Part shown: positions 12,421 through 23,964 of the stretch, one piece after another
Layout of the letters: each line of letters opens with the position of its first letter
Numbering within the stretch: the first letter of the stretch is position 1
Assembly: GCF_000247695.1 (NCBI RefSeq)
Contig: NW_004624751.1
Location: 21,856,669-21,920,668, forward strand
Direction of reading: 5' to 3'
From: Heterocephalus glaber
Taxonomy: Eukaryota > Chordata > Mammalia > Rodentia > Bathyergidae
Length of the DNA stretch: 64,000 nt
Translations under genes and position numbers: made by a program
Notes under the pieces: model-generated
Database searches by the model: none
What the model was told of the DNA's origin: nothing
Seen by the model: the letters and a program-made list of their open reading frames with translations, nothing else

Positions 12421-12950
12421 CATAGAGCATTGAAGTGTAGTTGGATTTTAAGGTAGTAATTTCAAAGTACTCCTTTTATAAATGGAATTATTTAATTTAC
12501 AAAGATGTTTATAATCCTTACTCTATGGCTACTGTATAGCGTTTGTGAAAATGTCTTAACTCCACCAATTATCCTCTAATCTATGGAGTGAGCCACTATT
12601 TGGAAAAGAATTGAATATGAATACAGGGTAATAAAAAGGGAAGAATCAGCTCCTTTTTAAAAAGATCAATGAAGAGCCAGGTGCTTATTTTTATTTTGTT
12701 TTATTTTTTAGAATAAGGTGGGCCAAATTAGTTATTCAATTTATTTTGAGCTACAGATTTTTACTTTTAATTTCCTACTGAACAATTTCTGGTACATCTG
12801 CTTATGTTTCAGCCAAATCAAACACAACCATTGGTTTATTTTTCTCCTCAAACCTGGTCCTCCCTCTGAGTCCCATATCTCTGTAACATAAAATTTATTC
12901 TCTACCCATTTTGGTCTCTCAGTTCTCAACTCCCACCTATTAAATAAAAA
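12421..12950. other. Unassigned sequence
   Basis: No gene or repeat recognised. A 149-codon minus frame (12741-13190) spans this block and the adjacent B1-dID SINE, so its length is not evidence of coding. Confidence 0.4.
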
Positions 12951-12954
12951 AGAA

Positions 12955-13107
12955 AAAACCTTCTGGTGGTGCTCACTTTTAATCACAGCACTCTGGGAGG
13001 CTGAGATAGAAGGATTGCAAGTTGGAGCCCAACCTTGGCAATTTAGTGACTGAGATGCTGTCTTGAAATAAAAGATTAAAAAAAAAATGCTGGCTGGGGA
13101 TGTAGCC
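12955..13107 (+). repeat. B1-dID composite SINE
   Basis: 7SL-derived B1 half: 'ggtgctcacttttaatcacagcactctgggaggctgagatagaaggattgcaagttggagcccaaccttggcaatttagtgac' and 'gctgtcttgaaata'. An A-rich linker follows, then the start of an ID half, 'gctggctggggatgtagc'. B1-dID dimers are known from squirrels, dormice, beavers and some other rodents, not from mouse or rat, which makes this a useful lineage marker. The ID half is truncated. Confidence 0.8.
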
Positions 13108-13249
13108 TGTATACATTCAGATCTCAGTGTCCTTAGAGAGACATGGGCCTGGAATTTCCCAACCTCACACAGGAAAGGATATTGTAACATTCCTTCCAGA
13201 GCCCTTTAAGGATTAAATCTGTATCTGAGACCATCTGGAAGTACAAGCA

Positions 13250-13364
13250 GCCAGAATTCAGGTCGGAACTCAAGACTTTGGTTGTAAGTTAAAACTAAAA
13301 TTTCAGTTGTAACCCAAGTTTTTCATATGTCAGGCTGATTGTAACTCGAGGGTTCACTGTAGTC
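13250..13364 (-). mobile_element. Possible pogo/Tigger-type transposon end
   Basis: The segment ends with 'gattgtaactcgagggttcactgta'; read on the minus strand this is TA-CAGTGAACCCTCGAGTTAC, resembling terminal inverted repeats of Tigger-like (TA-target) elements. Only one end is visible, so the identity is tentative. Confidence 0.3.
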
Positions 13365-13562
13365 AACCTGGACACATTCCCTAAATTATACATGTAACAC
13401 ACACATTATTTTTGCATTGAACTGATACTTAGATTGTTTTCACGTCTTGACTATGTAGAATAATGCTGCAATGAACGTAGGAGTGATGATATATCTCTGT
13501 GCTTCTAATTTCAATTCCTTTGCATATATAAACAAAAGTGGGATTGCTGGATCCTATTGTAA

Positions 13563-13565
13563 ATA

Positions 13566-13588
<23 letters not shown>
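13563..13588. repeat. (AT)n microsatellite
   Basis: About 12 AT units immediately beside the T-tract of the minus-strand ID that follows. It probably grew from an AT-rich tail or target site. Confidence 0.9.
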
Positions 13589-13596
<8 letters not shown>

Positions 13597-13674
13597 TTTT
13601 GGTACCGGGGATCGAACTCGGGTCCTTGCGCTTGAGCAGCAGGCGGCAGAACCACTGAGCTAAATCCCCGGCCC
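13589..13674 (-). repeat. ID SINE, GGTACC class
   Basis: T-tract, then GGTACCGGGGATCGAACTC and a body ending 'actgagctaaatccccggccc', i.e. a reversed tRNA-like ID with poly-A tail. The B-box (GTTCGATCC reversed) and A-box (TAGCTCAGTGG reversed) are near-intact, suggesting a fairly young copy. Inserted in old L1. Confidence 0.92.
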
Positions 13675-14190
13675 TGTTTTTGGTTTTTGAGGAATCTCCA
13701 TGTTGTTTTCATAATGGCTGTAACTATGGACCTACAATGTACAAGGGTCCGCCTTTCAGCACATCCTCACCAGCACACGTTATCTTTTGTCCTTTTAGTA
13801 GTTGTATTAATAAGTATGTCATCACATCTCCTTGTGGTTTGCATTTTTTCAGATGATTAGCAATGTTAAGCACTTTTCCTAAGCCTGTCGATCTTTTGTA
13901 TGTCTTCTTTGGAAAAATGTCTATTCAAGTTCTTTGCCCAGTTTTAATGAGATTTCTTTTTCTATTGAGTTGCACAAGTTCCTCATATATTCTGGATGCT
14001 AGTCCCTTTCTAGATACATGATTTTTTCTCGCATCCCTTAGGTCGCTCTTTCACTCTGTTGTTTCTTTGTGATACAGAAGCTTTTTAGTTGCAGGTACCC
14101 CTGCGTATTTATTTTTCCTTCCCTTTCCTGTGAATGTCCAGTCATTTTGAACCATTACTTCTGTTCTCAATGAAACATGGGCTTTCAGAA

Positions 14191-14485
14191 ATCATCTTCC
14201 TGCCTTCAATCCCCTAAGTTTTTTCCGAAGTGTCAGAATCCGACTGGAGAAACTCTAATTGTGTGAAGATTATTCTCATTTGTGATAAATAATTGAAGTT
14301 TTGGGTTTTTGAAATGAGAGTTTTGATGACTTCAACCTGATTATAATTTTCTGAATATGTCATAAGTAGTGAAATAAGACAATAGGGTTAGTTAGTGATT
14401 TCAGATACAAAACACCATCCACATTAATTTTCTTTATCCTTGTTAGTCTTAAAATAGAGCAAAATTTTTTAAAAGGGCTGGCATT
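14191..14485. other. Unassigned sequence
   Basis: No gene or repeat recognised. Confidence 0.4.
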
Positions 14486-14489
14486 ACGT

Positions 14490-14670
14490 ATATGAGAGTT
14501 TGAGCCAAAGAGTCTAAATTAGACATCTTCCCCCCTATGTCCTTTACTAAGTTGCTCTTCTTTTAATCTTAGTTTTCTTATTTGTATAGTATAGATAATA
14601 GCAACTAACATCATTGTGGTTTTGAGGGTAAATTGAGGTATAAGTGGCTCCTAAATGAATTTAATCATAT
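14490..14670 (+). repeat. MIR SINE
   Basis: Plus-strand MIR with 'actaagttgctcttcttttaatcttagttttcttatttgtatagtatagataatagcaactaaca' and 'tgtggttttgagggtaaattgag', matching the MIR core and 3' domain in order. Confidence 0.7.
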
Positions 14671-15735
14671 TAGGTGCTTGAAGTACTTCCTTAATTCTAT
14701 TGAATTTCCTCCTTTTATGTTCTTTCCCCCTCTAAATTCCAGACAATAATTCATATTTTTTAGAAGCTGAAATCTGAATTTTGATAGTTGTGATATGGAA
14801 AAAATGAACCAAATCATGAGAATTTCTGAGTTGCCTTGAAGACAAGTTTATAAATATTGCAGTCAAACAATTGAAACCCAGTTTTCCTTAATTTGGGTTT
14901 GTATTATTCTTGGTCTAGGTTTCAATGTCTTATTTATTCTTTATCATCATCTTTTTGGTCAACATAAGCAAAATATTATTTATATTCTTACTGCATTTCC
15001 AATGTATCTTACACATCTTTGCCTATTCTACAAAACTTTTAGCACAGAGAATAACTAACCTTTTGGGTCATTGAGAACATTGTCTGAACTGAATTAAAAC
15101 CTTTAAAAATATTCATTCCCGAGATGAGGAGTTAGATGGGTTAGGAGTATGGCATTTACATTTTTATTATGTTTTTTCCATATTCAACAATACATGTTTA
15201 TACATATGTTCATAGACAGCATTTAAGAGGAAGGGCAGAAAATGAAGAATTTAACTCTTCCTTCACTTGGGGGGGGTGTTTTATCTATGGAAGTTTATTT
15301 TTAAAACTTTTACTCTTTTCTCCCAATAATCAATACAAATTTGGCAACAATTATATATTATTCTAAATATTATCTACTCTTTGTATCTCTTAAAGGCTAT
15401 CTCCGAATATTTACATGCCCCCAGGGAGTGTTACGGTGGAGAAAGGCTCAGTGCACCTGGAATGGAGGCTGTGAAAGTGAAATGAGAATGTATGTCCTGC
15501 ATCTGGTGCATAGTAGCACTCCAGTAAATGTTAGCGCCCCTCCTTGCCCTGTTCTCATAACATGTGAATTTGGATCCCTATCCAAGCCTTAAGCCTAAGC
15601 AATTAAGTTCTAATATTAACATTAGGGAGTGGGTGGCTGATGCCCCTTTTGAGTGTAGGATGGGAAGGCTCCCATGAAGCTCCCAGTGACCTCTGACAGC
15701 TGCTATAGCAAAAGCTGCTAAAATCCTCCAGGTGG
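14671..15735. other. Unassigned; possible MIR 3' tail near 15500
   Basis: Mostly unrecognised. At 15500-15535 the phrase 'tctggtgcatagtagcactccagtaaatgttag' resembles a MIR or L2 3' end. Plus frames at 15169-15366 and 15341-15592 have no recognisable domain. Confidence 0.4.
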
Positions 15736-15739
15736 GGTG

Positions 15740-15945
15740 AATCTGGAATATGCAGAGAGATCATTTCAACTCTGCTACTTAGCAGTTGTGTGGCTTCTGA
15801 TACAGTGCTTAACTTTCCTGAGGTACTAATTCCTTAAATGCAAAATGAGAGAAATGACAGGGTGAATGGGAGCACTAGGGATAATTTATGGAAAATACCT
15901 AGCACAGTGCCCAACACATAATCACTTCTGAGAAATGATATAGAG
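15740..15945 (+). repeat. MIR SINE, nearly full length
   Basis: The element shows 'caactctgctacttagcagttgtgtggcttctgatacagtgcttaac', then 'aattccttaaatgcaaaatgag', then 'gaaaatacctagcacagtgcccaacacataatcac': core, central and 3' domains of MIR in order. Confidence 0.8.
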
Positions 15946-18810
15946 TTACTCTTCTTCCTTTTTTCTTTTCTTTTCCTTTTCCTCTTTCTATTTGACAAGC
16001 AAGTAGGAGTCACAATTTGTCTAATGACTTCAAAAACTTAGTGCAAAAATGAGCTTTAAAAAGTAAAAATAAGTCTTTTTAAAATACTTTAAAAGGAAAT
16101 TACAGATATTGACCAAAATAAAAAGAAGGTGCTTCAAATATCTATAGATTTTAAAATCTGGTACACAGTTGTGTCTGGAAAATCAGACTGAGAGTGCTAC
16201 CTGGAATTTCAAAGAGAAAGATAGAAGTCAAAAGAATAGGAAGTATTTTTGCATATTTGCCTGCTAGCTGGAGATGCAGTTTTGCCATCAAAAACGGCAA
16301 AATTAGATTAGAAAAATGTGTTGATTTTGTCCATTTCAATTATAAAACTCTTCATATTATCCTAAGTATTTAGCTTTTTGAAAAATCTTACTAAACATGT
16401 CAACACCATTTTACTTTTACATAATTATATGCAAAGAAATCATCAATTGTTGTCTTCCTCTCTTGTTCAAAGTAATGGTGTATTTCTTCAGTGTTAATAA
16501 AAACATTGGAATCCAATAAGCAAAAGTTCTAAAGAACATAACTTAATGACCCATGAGTATACATAAAGCAGATCACAGTGTCTATAGAAATGGAAAAGTC
16601 TTAATGATCTGCAAATTATAAGAAACTAGATGTGACTTACTTTCTTTCTTAGGTATTTCTAAATGATTGCCCCAGATTTTGCTGGTTGAAATTTTCTATT
16701 TTAACTTTTCATGTTTAAACAAATTCAATGATATCAACACAATTCTTCACGATAATGCCACTGAAAAGAATCACAGCCAAAAATATAAGACTCATGAAAA
16801 CTTTCAAAAATATCTGAAATGAAAGTACAGGAAACATGGTTCTTTATTTTGCTGGATGAAAACAAAGGGGAGAACAAAGTAGGCAGAACAACCGATGTAA
16901 AGGCATCCATGTTGTAAGGCACCCTGACACTTCCCTAATGGACCACAGTGCACATAAAATAATGAATCATGTGGAGAAGGCCTTGCCAAGCTTAGACTTG
17001 AGGTCTCTGGTTTTTAATGGAAGTGTTCCATGACTGAGCTAAAAGTACAACTTCTCTAGCCTGAGCATTAGGGAATCTGTCATGCTTAACTCAGAATAGT
17101 TCAGGAGTTCAGAAAAATATCAGATAGAGTTCAGCACTTTTATTTCTCAGGGTATTAAAACTATATATAATAAGGGGGAAAAAAGGGCTTGTGATGAACT
17201 GCTCAACATCGTGGGTGAAATATCAAAGAACCGACATTTAGAATTTCTGAAATCTCGTGAAAAATATTCTCTTATTATAGCTATTTATTTTTTGTAGGAT
17301 TTTATCATTGTTTTATGTGTGCTTCTGAAGATACTGAAGTAAACTACAAATAAATGGTTGAGGAAAACAGACATAGCCAGGAGGAGGAAGGCTTGAGTAC
17401 ATTTCATTGTTTAATTAATAAAACCAGGTTAGTGTATTTATTTTTGGCTCCTGTAGAATAGACAGGTTAAAAAATAGACTCTTTGAGGAAGCAACTGGTT
17501 GTTGAATTGTATGGTTCCTTTCCTTGTGGCTATTTATGGAAAAGTACATCTTCTTAAGGACTAGATGGTGTTGGAGAGTGTAGCTATCCAGTGACCAGGA
17601 GCCTCATGAGGGAAGCACTGGAGTGGATACCTGGCAAGAGCATGCCACGTGCTTAGAGGGTAAATGTATAACATAAAAGTCTGGATTTCTTGGGTCCATT
17701 GAAACTGATGAGTAGACTGATATCACCCAGTAATAAATTTAATTCTTTCTGCACTAATTGATGCACTAATTCCTGGGAGTAATTAATGTAATTGTATGAG
17801 TACTTGAAAGATTTTGCTCAATCAACAGGATTCTTGCAGAAGCAGCCGAAGTGGGGACGGAGGTACTGGATTAATGAAAGGCTGATGTCAGTTTAGTCCT
17901 CAGGAGTTCAGGAGAAGCGAGTGGGCAAAACGTTTAGCAACAAGCTTATAACACGGGATGGTTGCTATGTTGCTGGATCTTTAAAATCTAGTTTGATTTC
18001 ACACTCCTTTCTCATTTTTAGTCTTGTGAACACTCCATGACTGGACAGTAATATTAAAGCTGGCAATGATGATCTGTCCAGGGCCATCTTGCTGATTTGG
18101 TGGTGTCTTTCACTCCTACACAAGACGGGTTGATTCTGCTCTCATTTTCCTAACCCTAGAAGTAGATAGGGGGTGAGGTAAGAGTGGAGGGTTTCTAGGG
18201 TCACATTGCAGTGCTCACTCTATCTCTCTGTGAAACTTCTGCACCACAATATTCTGGATTCCTGAGGCTGCAGTATTCTTCTTTTTCCTTGTGGGCCTCA
18301 GTCTGCTGTGGACTTTCTCTCTGTGGTTTGAGATTATTGATGGTTTTCATGGCAGAAGAGGGTGTTTCTTCTCAGAATGAAAGCCCACAGGGAGCACCAT
18401 GTGGTTCACAAATACTCTGATTTGTAGAAATAGCGAGTCCCAGGGTGCAGCTGGGAGGAAGTGATCGATCCTTTCAGCCAGTGATCAGCTGTGTTTCTGT
18501 AGTGCCTAGACTCACGTGCGGCAGGATCCTGTGCTTGGCGGAGATTACATATTAACGTCTTTCGAGAGTTGGAGAGATGTGGTTGAATGATCAGGGAAGA
18601 AACCTGAGAGGATTTGCCTGGACTTAAAAAGCCTGGCTCTTTAACATACTGTGAATTTTCCAAAGCATCAGTTAGCTCAGATAAAAATGCAAATCAAAGG
18701 AAAACTTTCTCAGTCTTTCAAAATTTAAACCCAAAACTCAGTTTCCCGGCCCATCTTTGAGGTGCCTCCACCTCCATTTGCCCCATAAGTGTGGTGATAA
18801 TTTTTCAGTT
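15946..18810. other. Unassigned unique block (2.9 kb)
   Basis: No gene or recognised repeat. It contains a T/C-rich stretch (15955-15990) and the homeodomain-type TAAT cluster at 17731-17795 described separately. Frames at 16151-16339, 16734-16989, 18211-18420 and 18406-18663 show no domains. Confidence 0.4.
17731..17795. promoter_or_regulatory. Candidate homeodomain-site cluster
   Basis: About seven TAAT/ATTA cores within 65 bp, including a direct repeat of TGCACTAATT (17750s and 17760s) and the palindromic GTAATTAATGTAATT. TAAT is the core site of most homeodomain proteins. AT-rich DNA produces such clusters by chance, so this is only a candidate enhancer. Confidence 0.25.
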
Positions 18811-18828
18811 TTCAGTTTGCTTATTATT

Positions 18829-18918
18829 ATTATTATTTTTTTTGGTACCGGGGATCGAACTCAGGGCCTTGCACTTGCGAGGCAGGCGCCGGAACCACTG
18901 AGCTAAATCCCCAGCCCT
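18829..18918 (-). repeat. ID SINE, GGTACC class, with target-site duplication
   Basis: T-tract, GGTACCGGGGATCGAACTC, body, and 'gagctaaatccccagccc'. It is flanked by a perfect 15-bp duplication AGTTTGCTTATTATT at 18814-18828 and 18919-18933, the signature of L1-machinery retroposition. The body is well conserved, so this looks recent. Confidence 0.95.
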
Positions 18919-19194
18919 AGTTTGCTTATTATTTTAGAAAAATAGCTTTTGAAAACAAACAAGCAAATGAACATTTTAAATGCATACATATCTAGAGAGA
19001 TTTTTAGGACAAGCCTACCACATAGGGTACATGATCATTGAAGTTTTATATAAATTTTATTAGCTCAAAAACTAAAATCAAGCAGACATTGGAAGCAAAT
19101 ATAATCTCTGGGACAAAATAATTTTGAATCCTTGATTTTCTGTCTTTGGATCTCTATTTTTTATACTTGTTTTGTTTTGTGGAAGTTGAGCTGA

Positions 19195-19347
19195 AGGTGT
19201 TCACACAGAGCTACATCCTTAGTGCTTTTTTTTTTTTTTTAAAAAAAATTGAAATTGAGTCTTACTAAGTTGCCTAGGCTGAGCTCAAACTTGCCTTAGC
19301 CTCCTAGAGTACTAGGATTGCAGGCATGAGCCACAATACATGGCTTC
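19195..19347 (-). repeat. B1-dID composite SINE
   Basis: Reverse orientation: a decayed ID remnant ('acagagctacatccttagtgc'), a T/A linker, then the B1 half 'gagtcttactaagttgcctaggctgagctcaaacttgccttagcctcctagagtactaggattgcaggcatgagcc'. The arrangement ID-linker-B1 on the plus strand equals B1-linker-ID on the minus strand, the B1-dID order. Confidence 0.8.
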
Positions 19348-19957
19348 ACACCTAGGAAGTGGATGATAATGAAACTCATTTCTTAGATAAAATTATGCAT
19401 CTAGAATTTCTCGAATGCCATCTGTCACCTGAGAACATTTTACAAAATACTGGCTTTTTTTCTGTTATTATGGTGAGTGAGTATTATTTTCTAGCTCTGT
19501 TTTATTTCCGCCTCTATTTTCTGATTTTGGTTCATTCAGGAATAAATGGAATTAATTGAATAGAGCAATATCCTCTTGCTCAGTTTTGACTTGTAATATC
19601 TGCCATGACTCACACTGACACATTTCACAAATTTGTGCTGCACCACTCACAAATAATTCAAATAAATGTAAAGACATGGGTGGAACACTTTTTCACATAC
19701 ATACACTGACACTGTAGTTGGAAAATTTGCTCATTTTTTTGTTTCCTCTGGCTTCTTAATTTTAAAGTTTTTGTTTCTCCAATGAATTTTTTGATTGAGA
19801 ATTTGTTTTCTATCATAGTTTTATGGGATCTATAATGAATATTTAATTGCTTCACTCTTCTTTAATCTGAATTCTATTAATTAAGCTTGTATATATCTTC
19901 CTTTTCCCCTGTGTTCCTGAAGCACTCTTTTAACTTGTAGCTATTTTAAAAACAACC
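19348..19957. other. Unassigned sequence
   Basis: No gene or repeat recognised. Short frames at 19359-19559 and 19658-19855 lack any recognisable domain. Confidence 0.4.
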
Positions 19958-20576
19958 TCAGTCTTCAATTTCCTCTTCTTCCTCTTTCCTCTCCTTCTGC
20001 CGGTTTTTTTTTTTCCTTGGGGCCTGAAGTAAAACAGAGAAAGCCTTTTTCTCTTTGCTGTACCCCACTGGGCTATGCTCGGGCTCGGCATCCTGACAGA
20101 ATAGATTGCCAGAGATTTGTTCTAGCCCAGCAATGTTCCTTGTAATCCTCTCGCAGTCGGCAAGCATACCAGGTACATTCTTTGCCTTCCTTGGGCACAT
20201 AATTACTTCGCCTCATGCAGCAGAGCTTCCTGTAGGACAATCAGACAGCCTTGGTGTGCAGAAGCCAGATGATGAAGAGCACCTGCCAGCACCTTCTTTC
20301 TATGAGGCTGGTATCCTGGAGGAGAGGCTTCATAGCCTGAGCTTCGGCTTTAAAATGCCAGATTCAAATTCTGACATGGCCGTTTGTCCTTGTGTAATTT
20401 CTGGGCCACGCCTGAGTGGCTGTGTGTTTGAGGAGGGCAGTGTTGCTAAGCACAAGCACTGCTTGAGAATGTTTCCAATGAAGAAATGTCTCCATCATCC
20501 TTACATCATGGACATGCTGGCTAGCTTTGCTCACCGCCCGCCCCCCAATAATATTTTAAGTATCTTAGAACTTTAG
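19958..20576. other. GC-richer unique block with a 156-codon open frame
   Basis: The plus frame 20106-20576 is one of the two longest frames outside recognised repeats, and the block is visibly richer in G/C than its surroundings. It has no recognisable domain, signal peptide or Kozak-like start. A minus-strand 80-codon frame overlaps it (19958-20200), ending in a Lys/Glu-rich tract from a CTTCCTC repeat. It could be a decayed exon, a conserved non-coding element or chance. I do not call a gene. Confidence 0.3.
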
Positions 20577-21305
20577 GTTGGAAGAAATCTTTTGACTTCT
20601 CTCCTGAATTTTCTTTATTTTAAAAATGGGGAAAATGTCATTGTTGCCAATTCCCAAATACACTGGTGATCCCTTAGACATTTCTAAAGGTAGCAGGAAG
20701 TAGAATCAGGATAATGCTTTGCAGCCCATGTATTGTTGATTTATGTTGCTTTCATGTTTCATGTTGTACTTCTTTACTTTCACATTGAAATGAATACATT
20801 GTATAAGGTCATATAAGGGGCTAGATTGAACCTAGCTTATGTGCAGTCTTTCTTTCCTTTGGGAAGCTCTGTCCATGCTACTTGGAGAAACAGCCCAGCG
20901 TTTGGGACTTTCCTCTGTCTTGCTGTAGTTCAGTGTCGGTCTTAGCAGGAAGTGGACTCAAGAGTCAGGCAGCAGCTCACTGAAGCATGGAAAACATCCT
21001 GAGTCAGGGATTCTTCTACTCTGAGCCCTGCCCTTTCCAAACCAAAACTACTTTTATTTGCATTTTAGCCTTTATGTTAATTAAATGGGAATTAATATGT
21101 GTGTAAGAACTTCAAAAATTTCCCAAAGGCTCATTATAAATTTAGTGTAAAAGGAGCAGTGGATTTTTTTTAAAGATAGGGCTTTCATTAAATTTTTAGG
21201 TTATTAATAAAAACATTTTTACCAGGGCAAGTTTAATGTGAGTGTTCCAATGAAGATATCAGTTAATGCACTTTAGCTGTGTATTCAATAGACTCCCACA
21301 AGAGA

Positions 21306-21345
<40 letters not shown>

Positions 21346-22064
21346 AGGTAGAAGGGGAGAAGGTTTGGTGGTAAGAAGAACTAATTATTGCCAAACAATA
21401 CTCAATTATAATTTCCTTTCATAAAGAAAAAGTTCCCAATTTAATCACGTGTATTATTTGTCTAAAACCTCCTCTGCTATCACAGAATGAAGCAGGAAAA
21501 GATTGCATTTAGTGCATGTAAAAACAGAACTGAGTGTCTGCTTACTTGAGAATTTATATCTGTTTATTCATTTATGATCACCAGCCAGGTAGCCTGATCA
21601 ATGACAATAGGAAAGCTTTATGAGGAACACTGCACTCACCAACTCCACAGTTTCCACAGAGAATAAGTGTACAAAAGTAAATCTTGATACAAGCATGAAG
21701 ATGACATAATTCCTGCTCTAACTGACTTTAAATACAGGCACGTACTGGTCAGCCTTTATGGGCTCTACCCTGACTTAATATCACTGCAGTTAGAGTGGGA
21801 AGGGACCTGAGAGGCACCAACCTCCCCTTGCAATGTGTCCTCACTCTGTTCTTCAAAAGGTCATGCTGCATATGCTTGTGTTACAGGGTCCCTCCTTTGC
21901 CAGAGAGCCTATCTTTTAATTAGCCTGTAGAGAAGTTGCAGTTCCTTGAGAACATATTTCCCCTAGAGGAGGAATCTCCCTCCCTCAGCATCTACTTGCA
22001 CATTCTAGTCCTGTTGCTCAAGAGTGTTCTGAAGTGGCGGTAACAGTTAGTATATAGCACTTTC
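20577..22064. other. Unassigned sequence around a TG microsatellite
   Basis: No gene recognised. It contains the (TG)n repeat annotated separately. A GC-richer stretch (20870-21045) has no identity I can give. Confidence 0.4.
21310..21343. repeat. (TG)n microsatellite
   Basis: About 16-17 uninterrupted TG units. Such tracts are usually length-polymorphic and can adopt Z-DNA. Confidence 0.95.
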
Positions 22065-22078
22065 AAAATAGTTGAAGG

Positions 22079-22183
22079 GCTGGAGATGTAGTTCAGTGGT
22101 GGAGAGTTTGCCTAGTTTGCATGAGACCCTGGGTTCCATCCCTAGTACTCCATAAACAAACAAGCAAATAAGTAAATAAAATA
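22079..22183 (+). repeat. ID SINE, older type
   Basis: Body 'gctggagatgtagttcagtggtggagagtttgcctag' and 'accctgggttccatccctagtac', followed by an A-rich (AAACAAACAAGCAAATAAG) tail. Flanked by near-identical 14-mers AAAATAGTTGAAGG (22065-22078) and AAAATATTTGAAGG (22184-22197). The body has the 'gtggagag' form without the CTGCC insertion of the younger class. Confidence 0.9.
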
Positions 22184-22197
22184 AAAATATTTGAAGG

Positions 22198-22960
22198 TAA
22201 CTTCTTGACTTTCTCAATTAATCTATTTACTTGGGCTGAAGAGCTCTAGTTGCCTTACCCATTCTTGATCTTATATTCTAACTTTAAAAATTCTGGACAT
22301 CTAAGTTGTCTCATCTCTGAAAGCCCTCCAGGCTGACAACATTATTTGCCAACATGACTCCCCGAAGCAAATTCCTTGATCCTTATGAGGTGCTTTGGAT
22401 CACATGGTACTCTGGGACTATTCTTGGACCCTGTATCCCAAATACTTAGCTAAAGAGTAAGACAATGAATTCCTTATAGACAAATTGCCTGACAAGGCAG
22501 AGTAGTTAATAAGATGGCATGAGTTCTCCCTAACCATCATGGTCCTGCTTCACAAACCCTCGGGAAGCAGCACTTCTCCTCTGGTTTGCAGTTAGATGAC
22601 TCCCCGGCCCTTACTAGATTTCTATTTGCCCTTAACAGTTTAAACAGCATCTTTTCAGCTTCGACTCTAGTATCATTCCTTCCACTTGAGATTACTCAAG
22701 TCCTCTTTGTCCCCTAGAACACTAGATGTCACTCCCAGTGCTATGTCACATACAGACTTGAAACCATAGTTTCTTCTCTTCCTGCATGTTCCTGTCAAAA
22801 GTAGTGAATAGGATAGATCTGTTCTTATAAATTCTTTAATCTACCTTCCCCTTATGACTCTAATTGTACTATTACAGCCAACACAACTACTGTATCCTCA
22901 TGGGCATCACATTGAGTTTGTTATACCCCTCTAAAATAAATATGTCCAACATTTAGTTAT
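22198..22960. other. Unassigned sequence
   Basis: No gene or repeat recognised. Confidence 0.4.
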
Positions 22961-22964
22961 TCCT

Positions 22965-23372
22965 TATTTCACCAGATATCAATCAACAGAACCTCTTTCA
23001 TATATCATGAATTACATTAGGTGCTGAGACTACAAAGAAGATCAAGGGCTGCTGTTCTCATGAAGTTGACATTGTGAGGAACAAAATGACCAAATGCAAT
23101 AATTACATTGGGATTAGTGTTATGAAGACAATAAACAAGCTGATGAGGCAGAGAGTTCTAGCTGAAGCCTATTTTATGTAGAGCAGCTGAAAGGCGTCCT
23201 CCAGGAGTGACTGAAAGATGAGTCTGGAAGATGAAAAGGAGCAGCAGTGAAGAGAATCTGGAAAAGCATTTCAAGCAGAAGGAATAGTTGAGGCCCTGTA
23301 ATCAGGATGGGATTAGTGTGGTCCAGGCAGAAGGCCAGTGGAACTGGAGCAATGTGTGCCAAAGGCCAATAA
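22965..23372 (-). repeat. L2 LINE 3' region
   Basis: Reverse-oriented L2: 'attaggtgctgagactacaaagaagatcaagg', 'gctgttctcatgaagttgacattgtgagg', 'agacaataaacaagctgatgagg', 'agaatctggaaaagcatttcaagcagaaggaatag', 'aggccctgtaatcaggatggg' and 'ccagtggaactggagcaatgtg'. These follow the L2 3' half in order. The 62-codon minus frame at 23174-23362 lies inside it. Confidence 0.8.
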
Positions 23373-23379
23373 AGTCATA

Positions 23380-23505
23380 ATTGGATTGAGGAGGGGAAGG
23401 GGAAGTAAAAATGATTAAAATGTGATATGAATATGCACCAGTTCTCTAAGATGAATAATTACAATGTATCACAAATATATACTGATAAAAAATAAAAAGT
23501 TATAG
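23380..23505 (+). repeat. Short L1 3' tail fragment
   Basis: A G/A-rich run 'gaggaggggaaggggaagta' leads to 'aatgtatcacaaatatatactgataaaaaataaaaag', resembling the 3' end of the L1 at 26640-26680 ('gtgttatatacctagtatgtaccagtaaaaaattaaag'). Probably a severely 5'-truncated L1. Confidence 0.5.
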
Positions 23506-23960
23506 AACAATATACATAAAAAGAAGCAAAATTCAATTGAAAAATATCTTGGCTCTTTCTTTGCTATCTGTTAACGATATAACATCTTTGAGTAACAGAC
23601 ACACAGCTTTCCTTTGCACATTCATTTATCCTTTTTTGGTGATCTTGAGCATTTGTAAAACTTTATTGCAAACTTTCTGACTATACCCTTAGAGATTTAT
23701 GCCTATTTTCTGAACTTTTTCTTGATTACAGACTCTTTATGGTTCATTTGGTACATTAAAAAATCTGAGATCACAAGGGAGATAGTTTTGCATCTATTTC
23801 GAGGATTTTGACCTTCAATCTCATTTCCTTTTTACTTAAATTAGCCTCACTTGCATAGTCAGAATCATATATTTTTAAAAGACTTCCATTCTCTCAAGAA
23901 TTATGCTCTTTTAAAGAGCCTGTCTTGAGATCATTTGAGTTTTGAGAATCTGTTTTCATG
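23506..23960. other. Unassigned sequence
   Basis: No gene or repeat recognised. Confidence 0.4.
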
Positions 23961-23964
23961 TGAG

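Larger units (their letters stand above)
13365..14190 (-). repeat. Old L1 fragment, interrupted by an ID
   Basis: Reverse-oriented L1 3' region: 'aataatgctgcaatgaacgtaggagtg', 'aaaagtgggattgctggatc', then after the ID insertion 'gaggaatctccatgttgttttcataatggctgtaac', 'cacatcctcaccagcacacg', 'ttcctcatatattctggatgctagtccctttc' and 'acagaagctttttagttgcag'. This is the standard order of the L1 3' end read backwards. Heavily decayed. Confidence 0.85.

Noticed and set aside
12741..13190. 149-codon minus frame
   Set aside because: Runs through a B1-dID SINE; no domain in the remainder.
20106..20576. 156-codon frame as a real gene
   Set aside because: No homology recognised, no start context or exon structure; kept only as a finding.
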